Positions 1-8,176 of a stretch of 23,036 nt of DNA are shown in pieces (the stretch's first letter is position 1; each line of letters starts with the position of its first letter). The notes under the pieces were generated by a model. The model saw only the letters and a list, made by a program, of their open reading frames with translations. It searched no databases and was not told the DNA's origin. The position numbers were made by a program, and so were the translations under genes. Source of the DNA: Bacteroidales bacterium (GTDB lineage: Bacteria; Bacteroidota; Bacteroidia; Bacteroidales; VadinHA17); contig JAAZAP010000028.1 of assembly GCA_012514255.1 (NCBI GenBank), forward strand, positions 1 through 23,036, written 5' to 3'.

Positions 1-419
1 CGAATGCCCTGAAGGGCATCAGCCAGGGAGCGAAGGTACTCATGTCACCGTGCACGTATGCATATACTGACATGAAGTATGACAGCACAAGTATCTTCGG
101 ACTGAGCTGGGCGGCATACATTGAGGTAGACCGTGCCTACAGCTGGGATCCTGACACACTTGTTCCCGGGATCAGCAGGGAAAATATCATCGGGGTGGAG
201 GCACCGCTATGGGCCGAGACTATCGATCTCTTTGATGAGGCAGAGTATCTGATCTATCCACGTCTCCCCGGATATGCAGAGATAGGCTGGACGCCTTCCG
301 GACTACGCTCATGGGATGAATACAGGATTAGACTGGCTTCCCATGGCAGGCGTATGCAGATAATGGATATCAACTTCTACCGCTCACCGCTGATTGAGTG
401 GGATCTGGCAGACGAATAA
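1..419 (+). CDS. Beta-N-acetylhexosaminidase (GH20), C-terminal part
   Basis: The reading frame is open from the first base (first full codon at 3), so the gene starts outside the window; 138 residues are visible. They match the end of a GH20 catalytic barrel: an aromatic segment (SWAAYIEVDRAYSWDP), then IIGVEAPLWAETI, then EYLIYPRLPGYAEIGWTP, where the LWxE and PRLxxxAExxW patterns close the active site in this family. GH20 enzymes remove terminal GlcNAc or GalNAc by substrate-assisted catalysis. The catalytic Asp-Glu pair and any signal peptide lie upstream and cannot be checked. It is probably secreted or periplasmic like its relatives. The protein ends normally after a short tail, so nothing suggests truncation at the 3' end. 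Family identification is firm; exact substrate is not. Confidence 0.88.
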   Translation, partial: NALKGISQGAKVLMSPCTYAYTDMKYDSTSIFGLSWAAYIEVDRAYSWDPDTLVPGISRENIIGVEAPLWAETIDLFDEAEYLIYPRLPGYAEIGWTPSGLRSWDEYRIRLASHGRRMQIMDINFYRSPLIEWDLADE

Positions 420-545
420 GGAAGATCCGGGTTAATAAGAAGGAGTTGTCAGGACTGAACCCCTGTCAGGAAAAATTAGTAATTTTATACATCCGTTCTC
501 TCTTCCTGAGAGATCAGGGTATATGTGGCACTAACCAACAGACGG

Positions 546-944
546 ATGAGGAGAGCACTGTTAATAATGCTTGTTCTGGTTGCAGCATCCTGCAGCACGC
601 AGAGGAAAAGCACTTCTTCCATACAGGAAGAAAGCCTTATGATAACCAGGAAGTATGTTGGCGATTTCATTGAATACCGGCATACAGGTCCTGAGAACTA
701 TGAGGGTCCGAACATTATATGGGTCAAGACCACCATGGAAGGGCAATATGGCAAGATATCTGCTTACGGCAGGAAATGTGACTTTGTTGAAGGAGACAGG
801 CTCTACCTCAGGAGAGTCTTCTACAGCCCCGGCATTGTATCCGGTTACTGGGTCTACCTGCTTGAAAATGATGCATCAGTCTCATACCGTGCCACAGACC
901 TGCAGCATGACCGCGAGGTATTTATCAAAGAGTGGTTTGAGTGA
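546..944 (+). CDS. Small hypothetical lipoprotein
   Basis: I do not recognise a family. The N-terminus is a compact lipoprotein signal: basic start (MRR), a hydrophobic stretch, then VAASC with the candidate lipidated Cys at residue 16. After the Cys there is a Ser/Thr/Lys-rich linker (STQRKSTSS) without an acidic surface-export motif, so a periplasm-facing location is more likely than surface exposure. The mature part, about 115 residues, alternates aromatic and charged residues (YWVYLLEN, DRLYLRRVFYSPG) and looks like a small beta-rich domain. A GTG at 525 would add seven residues (VALTNRR) before the signal; the ATG at 546 gives the cleaner signal peptide and was chosen. It stands alone between the GH20 gene (126 nt upstream) and nhaA (113 nt downstream). 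No function is proposed. Confidence 0.65.
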   Translation: MRRALLIMLVLVAASCSTQRKSTSSIQEESLMITRKYVGDFIEYRHTGPENYEGPNIIWVKTTMEGQYGKISAYGRKCDFVEGDRLYLRRVFYSPGIVSGYWVYLLENDASVSYRATDLQHDREVFIKEWFE

Positions 945-1057
945 ACTGACTGATGGTTTATAGTTACTTCTCCGGTGGATTTTTTTGAAAATTGATATAT
1001 TTAAACCTGTTAAAACGAAAACGGGGTAATCACCCTGCACCGGTTAATTATGTATAG

Positions 1058-2371
1058 ATGAAGAGCATTATATTAACGGCATTTCAGAAATTCGACCGCG
1101 CACAGAGCCTTGGCGGCATCCTGTTGTTCGGAGCCACAATCCTTGCGCTGCTGTTTGCCAATACTCAGCTGGCCGATTTCTACGAAAACCTCCGAGAGAC
1201 CAAAATAGGTTTCGAGGCAGGAAGTTTCAGTCTCAGGAAACCGTTGCTGCTGTGGGTCAACGACGGCCTTATGGCTATCTTCTTCTTTATGATCGGTCTG
1301 GAGATCAAGAGGGAGCTGATGATCGGGGAGCTCAACTCTCCGGCCAAGGCAGCTCTGCCATTGATAGCCGCACTGGGAGGGATGCTTATCCCGGTTGTGT
1401 TCTACCTGATCCTGAACAATAACCCGCAGGCATCACACGGGTGGGGTATTCCAATGGCCACTGACATAGCCTTTTCTCTTGCTATACTTAAGTTACTGGG
1501 CAACAGGGTGCCTGTGGGCCTGAAGGTTTTCCTGGCAGCGTTTGCAATAATTGATGATATAGGGGCCGTTCTGGTGATAGCTCTCTTTTATAGCTCATCA
1601 ATTGACTGGATGATGCTTGTCTGGGCTGCCATACCCATGGCCCTGCTGGTCTTCCTGAACCTGAAGAACCTCTTTCCAAAATATCTCCATCTTGCCTGTG
1701 GAATCATTATCTGGTATTTCTTCCTCAAATCAGGCATCCATCCAACCATTGCCGGTGTGCTGCTGGCCTTTACAGTACCGCTGCGACAGAAGACTGATGT
1801 TCACACTTTCACGCAGGAGATGTGCCGTATAGCTGATCAGATCAGGGAACATGATGCTGCTCATACCCCATTGCTCACCTCAGAACAGATAGAGCAGATA
1901 GATGATATTGAGGAATGGACTGAAAGAGTACGTTCACCTCTGCAACATATTGAACATATACTCCAGGGATGGGTGGCTTATTTTATTATGCCCGTTTTTG
2001 CCTTCTTCAATGCCGGTGTTGCCTTCAGTGCGGGAATGGATCCCGATGTGCCGCTCATCACCAGCCTGGCCCTTAGCCTTATCCTTGGAAAAACCCTCGG
2101 GGTGACGCTCTTCTCATACGCGGGGCTGAAGCTCAGGTTCGCCAGCCTCCCCCTGGGAGTTTCCTTCGCACAGATTTTTGGTACGGCCATGCTGGCCGGG
2201 GTGGGATTCACCATGTCAATGTTCATAGCCAACCTGGCATTTTCCGGTGCGCCGCTGCTGATGGATTCAGCCAAGATCGGCATTATGGCCGGGTCCTTTG
2301 TGTCAGGGCTTGCCGGTTATCTCATGCTCAGGTTCTGCCCCAGGGGGAACGGTCAAACTGATACCAGGTGA
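1058..2371 (+). CDS. nhaA: Na+/H+ antiporter NhaA
   Basis: Inner-membrane antiporter that exchanges cytoplasmic Na+ (or Li+) for external H+, serving pH and sodium homeostasis. The 437 residues cover the whole family fold with its usual signatures: WVNDGLMAIFFFMIGLEIKREL near residue 66, ATDIAFS with Asp136, and AIIDDIGAVLVIA with the ion-binding pair Asp166-Asp167, which correspond to E. coli Asp133, Asp163 and Asp164. Lys345 in LGKTLGV matches the essential lysine of helix X, and GFTMSMFIANLAF is present near the end. A hydrophilic insert of about 50 residues (245-295) separates the two halves and is longer than in E. coli. The stop overlaps the start of the next gene by 4 nt (GTGA), so the two are probably translationally coupled. 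It heads a five-gene run that otherwise encodes carbohydrate enzymes. Confidence 0.96.
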   Translation: MKSIILTAFQKFDRAQSLGGILLFGATILALLFANTQLADFYENLRETKIGFEAGSFSLRKPLLLWVNDGLMAIFFFMIGLEIKRELMIGELNSPAKAALPLIAALGGMLIPVVFYLILNNNPQASHGWGIPMATDIAFSLAILKLLGNRVPVGLKVFLAAFAIIDDIGAVLVIALFYSSSIDWMMLVWAAIPMALLVFLNLKNLFPKYLHLACGIIIWYFFLKSGIHPTIAGVLLAFTVPLRQKTDVHTFTQEMCRIADQIREHDAAHTPLLTSEQIEQIDDIEEWTERVRSPLQHIEHILQGWVAYFIMPVFAFFNAGVAFSAGMDPDVPLITSLALSLILGKTLGVTLFSYAGLKLRFASLPLGVSFAQIFGTAMLAGVGFTMSMFIANLAFSGAPLLMDSAKIGIMAGSFVSGLAGYLMLRFCPRGNGQTDTR

Positions 2372-2937
2372 AAGACCGTCAGGATAAAAGTGAAACACTC
2401 TACTTTATAGCGCTTGTTCCTCATAAGACCCTGCGCCGGGAGATCAGGGAGATCAAGGAACAGTTCCGTGATGAGTTTGCCGCCGGCCATGCACTTAAGT
2501 CTCCAGCTCATATCACGCTGCAGATACCCTTCAAAAGAAACAGCAGCGTGGAATCAACCCTCTCTGTAATCCTTGAAAAATTTGCCTCAGGAGAAGAGCC
2601 TTTTACTGTCAGTCTGAACGGTTTTGGCTGCTTTGCCCCTAGAGTCATTTTTATCAGGATCATGGATCATGAACCGATAAAGGCATTGCACGGCCGGTTA
2701 AAGCAGAAACTGACTGAGGAGCTCGGATTTTCTGAAGGGGAGATCATGAAGGATGTTCAACCCCATATCACTGTTGCCACGCGCGATCTTGCAAAAGAAG
2801 CATTCAGGGAGGCCTGGCCTGAGTTTGAGTCGATGGAATTCACCGGATCCTTCCCTGTCAACAGTCTCTTCTTGCTGAAACATAACGGCAGGAGCTGGGA
2901 TATATATAAAGAGTTCACTTTCGGGCATAATGGATAG
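2368..2937 (+). CDS. 2H phosphoesterase (LigT / 2'-5' RNA ligase-like)
   Basis: The 189-residue protein has the two His-x-Thr motifs that define the 2H phosphoesterase superfamily: HIT at residues 48-50 (in PAHITLQIPF) and HIT at 133-135 (in QPHITVATRD). The length and spacing fit the LigT/YjcG-like branch, whose members act on 2'-5' RNA links or 2',3'-cyclic phosphates; the true substrate of this branch in Bacteroidota is not established. There is no signal peptide, so it is cytoplasmic. It starts with GTG inside the nhaA stop (4-nt overlap), and its own stop lies 8 nt inside the following glycosidase gene, so it is locked into the same message. RNA-related activity does not fit its neighbours; a link with cyclic phosphodiester chemistry is possible but only a guess. 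Confidence 0.87.
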   Translation: MKDRQDKSETLYFIALVPHKTLRREIREIKEQFRDEFAAGHALKSPAHITLQIPFKRNSSVESTLSVILEKFASGEEPFTVSLNGFGCFAPRVIFIRIMDHEPIKALHGRLKQKLTEELGFSEGEIMKDVQPHITVATRDLAKEAFREAWPEFESMEFTGSFPVNSLFLLKHNGRSWDIYKEFTFGHNG

Positions 2938-5812
2938 GAGGCGGTTTATATCAGGGAGCACCCTTGTTGCAGCTGGATGGCTGACGGTCAGCCCTGCGCG
3001 TGCCCTCGCTGCTTCTTTTGAAAGAGCCGGCTATCCTGACAGGGAGAACAGACTCTATGATATTTTCAGTGATCCGTCATCAGGGTATTGTCCTTTCGTC
3101 AGATGGTGGTGGAACGGCAACAAGGTGGAGAAGGGGGAGCTCATCAGGGAACTTCATCTGCTGAAAAAAGCCGGCATTGGCGGTGTTGAGATCAACCCTG
3201 TGGCATTCCCTTCACGATTCGATGGCGACGACCTCGGTAAACCATCACTGCCATGGCTCAGCGAGGAGTGGAACAGAATGCTGGTTGAGGTTTTTGCTGA
3301 GGCGAAGAGGCTGGATATGACATGCGACCTCATAGTAGGATCAGGATGGCCTTTTGGCTCAGAGGACATTGCACCGGAGGAGCGGTCGCAAATAGTTGTT
3401 ATTGCAGTGAAGAAAATGACTGGTCCTGTTGACTTCTCTGTCTCCCGCGATGAGATCTTCGCGGAGGCGGGACCAGCCATCAGCTCACCATGGCCGGGGA
3501 GAAAGCACTCACTGCTCTCATTGATGCTGGTGCCAGACCCGCTTTTATCAATGGATGAGATAACAGATCTGTCAGACAGGATCGGGGAGGAGTACTTTAA
3601 CTTTTTTGTGCCTGAGGGTGACCATGCGTTATATGCACTGGTACATGTAAGCGGCTTTATGGAGGTGATCAATGGCGCTCCGGGTGCCAGCGGCCCGGTG
3701 CTGGATCACTTCAATGAGACGGCAGTCAAACGATATCTCAACCGGATGTCTGACGCAATTGAGCCAATAACCGGCCCACTGTCAGAACACCTGCGGGCTC
3801 TGTTCACTGACAGCATGGAGCTTGAGGGTACAAACTGGACTGAGGACATGAGGGAGCAGTTTATGAAGAGACGGGGCTATGACATCTTCCCGTACCTGCC
3901 ATTTGTTCTCTTCAGGACCGGGGCCATGGGGAATGTCACTGACTTCAGATACGGGGCAGAATATGGGACAGGTTTCCTGGATATGATCCACCGTATGAGA
4001 TATGATTTTGAGCTGACAAAGGCCGAATTGCTTGAGGAGAGATTCCTGATGAGCTTCGCCCGGTGGTGCAGGGAGCTGGGAGTCAGCTCACGCATGCAGG
4101 CTTACGGCAGGGGCTTCTTCCCACTGGAGAGCAGCATGGCTGTTGACATCCCGGAGGGGGAGTCGTGGACAATGAACTGGCTTAAACACCGGATAGGTGA
4201 AGAGATGCCTGAAAGCGATTACCGTCGCGGCAGAGCCTACACAATGGTTAACAAGTACATATCATCAGCAGCACACCTGGCTGGCAATAGGCTGATAAGC
4301 TGCGAGGAGATGACTGATACCTATACTGTCTTCAATACTTCGCTGGAAAACCTGAAGATCGGCAGTGACCAGAGCATTATCTCGGGAGTTACTCATTCCA
4401 TATTCCACGGATTCAACTACTCCCCGCCGGAGGCGCCCTGGCCCGGATGGATAAGGTATGGAGGCTATTTCAATGAAAACAATAACTGGTGGCCCCATTT
4501 TCACCTGCTGAATGCCTATAAAGCCAGGCTGTCAGCACTGCTGCAGAACTGTGACATGTATGCTGACATTGCCCTGCTGCCGCCTACGGCTGACATGTGG
4601 AGCCTCATCGGGATGCAGAATGAGCCTTTTCCGTCAGTACTTCATACCGATTATCTTTCACTTGTGTGGGAGGCAATGGCGAAGAACGGCAGCGGATGTG
4701 ATTATGTCTCCGAAAGAATACTGCAGGATGCCGCTGTTGAGGGAAAGCAACTGCGGTACGGTCCCCGCAGATACAATGCACTGTTCCTTGCCAGTGTTGA
4801 AAGCCTGCATCCGGATACTGCACAAAAGATACTACAGTTTGTCAGGTCAGGAGGAAGAGTCTTTTGCATTGATGCAATCCCATTAAAGTCATCCGGGTGG
4901 AATGACCATGAGAACAATGACGCTTCTGTCAGGATGCTGGTGGAAAAGATGAAAGCCTACCCGCACCGGTTCATTGTGCTTCAAAAGCCCGAAAAAGACT
5001 ATATGGGTTGGTACAGGGCTGTTCAGGAACGGTACAGGATTGATCCATGGATCAGAATTGAGAACCCTGATCCCTTTCTTATGCAGGTAAGGTACAGTGC
5101 GGAGGACGGTTCGGAATATGTTTTTATTGTCAATTCGCATCTTCATGAATCCCGTCAACCCAGAATACAATTCTCCTCTGAACTTACCCGCAGGCACCAT
5201 TGCTCGGTATGGAATCCTGAGACTGGTGGCAGGATGAGGGTGCTGACTGAATCTGGCGGGCATGTGACGCTTGATATGGGTCCGGCAGAGTCATTGCTGT
5301 TTGCCTTTGACCGTGAGAAGGTTCAGGAAGAGTGGAAACCCCTGCCTGTCACCGGCAGCGATATGGCGTCTCTTGACACCGGATGGCTGGCAGAGTTCAG
5401 GCATTGTCATGACGGCTCGGTGAAGGAGGTTGTGATGGGCAGGCTGGCTGACCTGAAGGAAATACCTGAGTTTGTTCATTTCTCCGGTACTGTTATCTAT
5501 CGGAACAGGCTGGAATGCATTGATCCTTCAGGGATGGTGATCAATCTGGGGAAAGTATTCGGGACCTCGGAGCTGATAATAAACGGTGTGAGCTGCGGCA
5601 TTAAATGGTATGGGCGGAGGATCTTCAGCATCGAAAAATACCTGAAGCCGGGAATAAACACTGTGGAAGTGGCTGTAACCACCTCCATGGGTAATTACAT
5701 GAAATCACTGACTGACAATCCCATTGCTCAGTACTGGACGAATGCCGGTACGAAGAACCAGCCTCTTCAATCGATGGGGATGACGGGACCTGTCAGATGC
5801 TATAAAATATGA
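2930..5812 (+). CDS. GH106-type alpha-L-rhamnosidase
   Basis: A 960-residue exported enzyme likely to cut terminal alpha-L-rhamnose from pectic glycans such as rhamnogalacturonan. After the signal come the family landmarks: VRWWWNGNKVEKGEL followed by KAGIGGVEINP (residues 58-90), the barrel strand DLIVGSGWPFG (133-143), LFTDSMELEG with Glu297/Glu299, DIPEGESW around 407-413, ISCEEMT with Glu459/Glu460, and FHGFNYSPPEAPWPGW (492-507). I do not assign which glutamates are catalytic. The C-terminal 110 residues form a GH2-like beta-sandwich carbohydrate-binding module. The N-terminus begins DRRRFISGS followed by a hydrophobic run, which resembles a Tat signal. The ATG lies within the end of the previous gene (8-nt overlap). 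The gene ends 1 nt before a GH28 gene, which supports joint pectin breakdown. Confidence 0.87.
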   Translation: MDRRRFISGSTLVAAGWLTVSPARALAASFERAGYPDRENRLYDIFSDPSSGYCPFVRWWWNGNKVEKGELIRELHLLKKAGIGGVEINPVAFPSRFDGDDLGKPSLPWLSEEWNRMLVEVFAEAKRLDMTCDLIVGSGWPFGSEDIAPEERSQIVVIAVKKMTGPVDFSVSRDEIFAEAGPAISSPWPGRKHSLLSLMLVPDPLLSMDEITDLSDRIGEEYFNFFVPEGDHALYALVHVSGFMEVINGAPGASGPVLDHFNETAVKRYLNRMSDAIEPITGPLSEHLRALFTDSMELEGTNWTEDMREQFMKRRGYDIFPYLPFVLFRTGAMGNVTDFRYGAEYGTGFLDMIHRMRYDFELTKAELLEERFLMSFARWCRELGVSSRMQAYGRGFFPLESSMAVDIPEGESWTMNWLKHRIGEEMPESDYRRGRAYTMVNKYISSAAHLAGNRLISCEEMTDTYTVFNTSLENLKIGSDQSIISGVTHSIFHGFNYSPPEAPWPGWIRYGGYFNENNNWWPHFHLLNAYKARLSALLQNCDMYADIALLPPTADMWSLIGMQNEPFPSVLHTDYLSLVWEAMAKNGSGCDYVSERILQDAAVEGKQLRYGPRRYNALFLASVESLHPDTAQKILQFVRSGGRVFCIDAIPLKSSGWNDHENNDASVRMLVEKMKAYPHRFIVLQKPEKDYMGWYRAVQERYRIDPWIRIENPDPFLMQVRYSAEDGSEYVFIVNSHLHESRQPRIQFSSELTRRHHCSVWNPETGGRMRVLTESGGHVTLDMGPAESLLFAFDREKVQEEWKPLPVTGSDMASLDTGWLAEFRHCHDGSVKEVVMGRLADLKEIPEFVHFSGTVIYRNRLECIDPSGMVINLGKVFGTSELIINGVSCGIKWYGRRIFSIEKYLKPGINTVEVAVTTSMGNYMKSLTDNPIAQYWTNAGTKNQPLQSMGMTGPVRCYKI

Positions 5813-5813
5813 C

Positions 5814-7280
5814 ATGAAAAAAAGCAGGATCTTATTACTGGCGGCCATTGCGGTGGTCTCCGTTCAGCTTCAAGCGAAGGATTATAACGCATCCATGTTC
5901 GGTGCAAAGTCAAACGGGACTACCCTCAACACTAATTCAATCCAGAAGGGTATTGACTACATTAATGAGAATGGTGGCGGCCGACTGGTGTTCTACGTGG
6001 GCAGATACCTCACCGGCACCATTTACCTGAAATCAAACGTGACCATTCACCTGGAGGAGGGAGCCATCCTTGTTGGCTCCGTAAATCCTTTTGATTATGA
6101 AAGGAATTACAACTGGACAGCAATGATATTTGCCCTTGACCAGGAGAATATCGGCATCACGGGCAAGGGGGTGATAGACGGACAGGGCTTCCAGGTTGCA
6201 AATAACCTTGTTGACATGATACACAAGGGCGTGGTAAAGGACCCCTTGAAATATGACCGTCCCAATGAGACCATCCGACCGCAGAATATTTACTTCCGGG
6301 GATGCAGGAATATAGTTATCAGGGATATCATACTCAGGGATCCGGGCAGCTGGAACCAGCAGTATGATCAGTGCGTCAACCTGACGGTTGACAATATAAC
6401 AGTAGACAGCAAGTCATACTGGAACAATGATGGCATAGACATAGTTGACTGCGACAGCGTGACAGTCACCAACTCATATTTTGATGCGGCTGATGATGGG
6501 ATCTGCCTGAAGTCGCATGATGCAAGTTTTGTTTGCCAGAACGTATGGATACGCAACAACACTGTCAGGACAAGCGCCAATGGCATCAAATTCGGAACGG
6601 TGGGGCGCGGGGGATTTCGCAACATCACCATTGTCAATAACCTTGTCTTTGATACTTACAGGTCAGCTGTAACCTTCGCGGCAGTTGACGGTGGTATAGT
6701 GGAAAATATTGTTGTTGACAGCCTTCGGTCACTCCACACGGGCAATGTAATATTTCTGCGGATAGGGAAGAGAAGCGGGACAAAAACAGGGCGTATCAAC
6801 GGGGTGACCATCTCTAACGTCTATGCCGAGGTGCCTGCCACAAAACCTGATGCCGGATACAATTATGAAGGTCCGGTGGAAGACCTTCCCCGCAACATCT
6901 CACCTTCACAGATAGTGGGTATGCCTGATGCCCCGGTTGAGAATATAACCCTCAGGAATATTGAGATCCGCTATCCCGGAGGAGGAAATCCGCACTACGC
7001 AAAGGTCGGTCTTGATGAGCTCGACAGCATACCCGAGCTTGAAAAGAACTATCCTGAGTTTTCAATGTTCAGAGAACTGCCGGCATGGGGTTTTTATATC
7101 AGGCACGCAAAGGGCATCACCATGGAGAATGTCAGGCTTGTATGTGACAGGAAGGATTACCGTACTGCAATTGTTCTTGATGATGTGCATGGGGCAACTT
7201 TAAGCGGTCTGAAGGTAACTGAACCTGGAGGCAGGAAGGCACCTGTGTTTCATAACCGCTCAACTGATATCAAACTGTAG
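5814..7280 (+). CDS. Glycoside hydrolase family 28 (polygalacturonase-like)
   Basis: A 488-residue secreted right-handed beta-helix protein. The signal peptide (KKSRILLLAAIAVVSVQLQA) is followed directly by the GH28 start pattern DYNASMFGAKSNGTTLNTNSIQ. The catalytic aspartates are visible as NND at 204-206 and the DD pair at 227-228 (AADDGICLKS). The classic downstream Gly-His-Gly of plant and fungal polygalacturonases is replaced by ANGIKFGTVGRGG (256-267), a form I associate with a Bacteroidota GH28 branch. The expected RIK subsite motif appears as FLRIGKRSG. The activity should be hydrolysis of galacturonan or rhamnogalacturonan, inverting, in the periplasm or outside; exo versus endo cannot be told. 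It begins 1 nt after the rhamnosidase gene, so the two enzymes are almost certainly made together. Confidence 0.9.
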   Translation: MKKSRILLLAAIAVVSVQLQAKDYNASMFGAKSNGTTLNTNSIQKGIDYINENGGGRLVFYVGRYLTGTIYLKSNVTIHLEEGAILVGSVNPFDYERNYNWTAMIFALDQENIGITGKGVIDGQGFQVANNLVDMIHKGVVKDPLKYDRPNETIRPQNIYFRGCRNIVIRDIILRDPGSWNQQYDQCVNLTVDNITVDSKSYWNNDGIDIVDCDSVTVTNSYFDAADDGICLKSHDASFVCQNVWIRNNTVRTSANGIKFGTVGRGGFRNITIVNNLVFDTYRSAVTFAAVDGGIVENIVVDSLRSLHTGNVIFLRIGKRSGTKTGRINGVTISNVYAEVPATKPDAGYNYEGPVEDLPRNISPSQIVGMPDAPVENITLRNIEIRYPGGGNPHYAKVGLDELDSIPELEKNYPEFSMFRELPAWGFYIRHAKGITMENVRLVCDRKDYRTAIVLDDVHGATLSGLKVTEPGGRKAPVFHNRSTDIKL

Positions 7281-7303
7281 AAATATCCCTGAAAACATCT
7301 GTA

Positions 7304-8176
7304 ATGGACCGCAATTACTCAGACTTCTGTGATAGTGCAGCAGACTGGAAGGAAGAATATGTTCCACTGGCAACGGGGGTGGAACTGCATACGGTGGTAT
7401 TTACTCCGCCGTGTACGCCTGATTCACCGGTGATACTGTTTATACCCGGACTAATCTCTATCATTGAGAATTTCAGGGAGACGGTGATTGAGCTAACCCG
7501 CAACCATAAGGTGATATATGTTGAGACCCGTGAGAAGGGTACGGCCAGGATCGGTGAAGATCACCGGCTTACAGTTAAGGATATCACAGACGACATAGTT
7601 CATTTCGCTGAGCAGAAGATTGCGGAGGAGGCGGATTATATCATGGTGGGCTATTCACTCGGAGCCACTGTGATTGCTGAGGCCTTCTCGCTGCTGAGGC
7701 ATAAGCCCTTATCGGTAATCCTCATTCAGCCCAACAGCTCATTCCCATTCAAGGGAATAGCCATCTTCTTTGCCCGGCTGGCAAAATATATCTACAGGCC
7801 GGTAATACCTTTTGTTAAATGGTATATGAGGACCTTCATGATAGACATTAAGTCAGATGATGAGATGTACCGTATCAATTGCCGCAACCTGGATACTGCT
7901 GACCCCGCGAGGCTGGGGGCTGTTGTAAGACAACTCAGTACATACCGGATGGATGGATGTCTGGAGCAGATATTGGTACCGGCACTAGTGGTGGTAGCCT
8001 CAAAAGACCGGTTTCACAGTCACGGTGAGGGTACCGGCATAGCCAGCCTTATACCCGGCGCACAGTGTATTGATATGGAGGACAATAAAAGAACACACGG
8101 CCCGGAGATGGGCCGTGTGATCGGTGATTTTATTTCTTCTCTGGCACAAATACCATCTCAAGCAGATCAGCTTTAG
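7304..8176 (+). CDS. Alpha/beta hydrolase, substrate unknown
   Basis: The 290-residue protein has an alpha/beta hydrolase fold. ILFIPGLIS (44-52) carries the oxyanion-hole region, GYSLG (116-120) is the nucleophile elbow with Ser118, SKDRFHS places the acid at Asp235, and THGPEM suggests His265 as the catalytic base. There is no signal peptide, so it is probably cytoplasmic. The central lid (150-180) is rich in aromatic and hydrophobic residues, which suggests a lipophilic or acyl substrate; an esterase or thioesterase-like role is possible. It follows the GH28 gene by 23 nt and is likely the last gene of that run. Its last 47 nt overlap the convergent M16 peptidase gene, and a terminator hairpin for the opposite strand is encoded in the codons around His265. 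The specific reaction is not recognisable. Confidence 0.8.
   Translation: MDRNYSDFCDSAADWKEEYVPLATGVELHTVVFTPPCTPDSPVILFIPGLISIIENFRETVIELTRNHKVIYVETREKGTARIGEDHRLTVKDITDDIVHFAEQKIAEEADYIMVGYSLGATVIAEAFSLLRHKPLSVILIQPNSSFPFKGIAIFFARLAKYIYRPVIPFVKWYMRTFMIDIKSDDEMYRINCRNLDTADPARLGAVVRQLSTYRMDGCLEQILVPALVVVASKDRFHSHGEGTGIASLIPGAQCIDMEDNKRTHGPEMGRVIGDFISSLAQIPSQADQL
8083..8119 (-). terminator. Intrinsic terminator of the M16 peptidase gene
   Basis: A perfect 10-bp GC-rich inverted repeat, CACACGGCCC (8094-8103) and GGGCCGTGTG (8110-8119), closes a 6-nt loop. Read on the minus strand, the stem is followed at once by TTCTTTTATT, a U-rich tail. It begins 11 nt past the peptidase stop codon at 8130. 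On the plus strand the T-rich part comes only after an eight-base gap and is weaker, though two-way action is possible. The whole element lies inside the convergent hydrolase coding region. Confidence 0.78.

Noticed and set aside
497..513. 6-bp stem TCTCTC/GAGAGA with a 5-nt loop upstream of the lipoprotein gene, considered as a terminator for GH20.
   Set aside because: The stem is short and no T-tract follows on either strand.
984..1003. TTTG and TATATTTA upstream of nhaA, considered as a promoter.
   Set aside because: The spacing is only 8 bases and the -7 candidate lacks the final G. A similar TATATTTA upstream of the kinase gene (11954-11961) was dropped for the same reason.
3154..3672. 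172-codon antisense frame within the rhamnosidase gene.
   Set aside because: Low-complexity Ser/Pro-rich translation with no family features; it mirrors codon structure of the real gene on the other strand.
1..8176. A complete polysaccharide utilisation locus.
   Set aside because: GH20, GH106 and GH28 are present, but no SusC, SusD, hybrid sensor or ECF sigma factor lies in the window.
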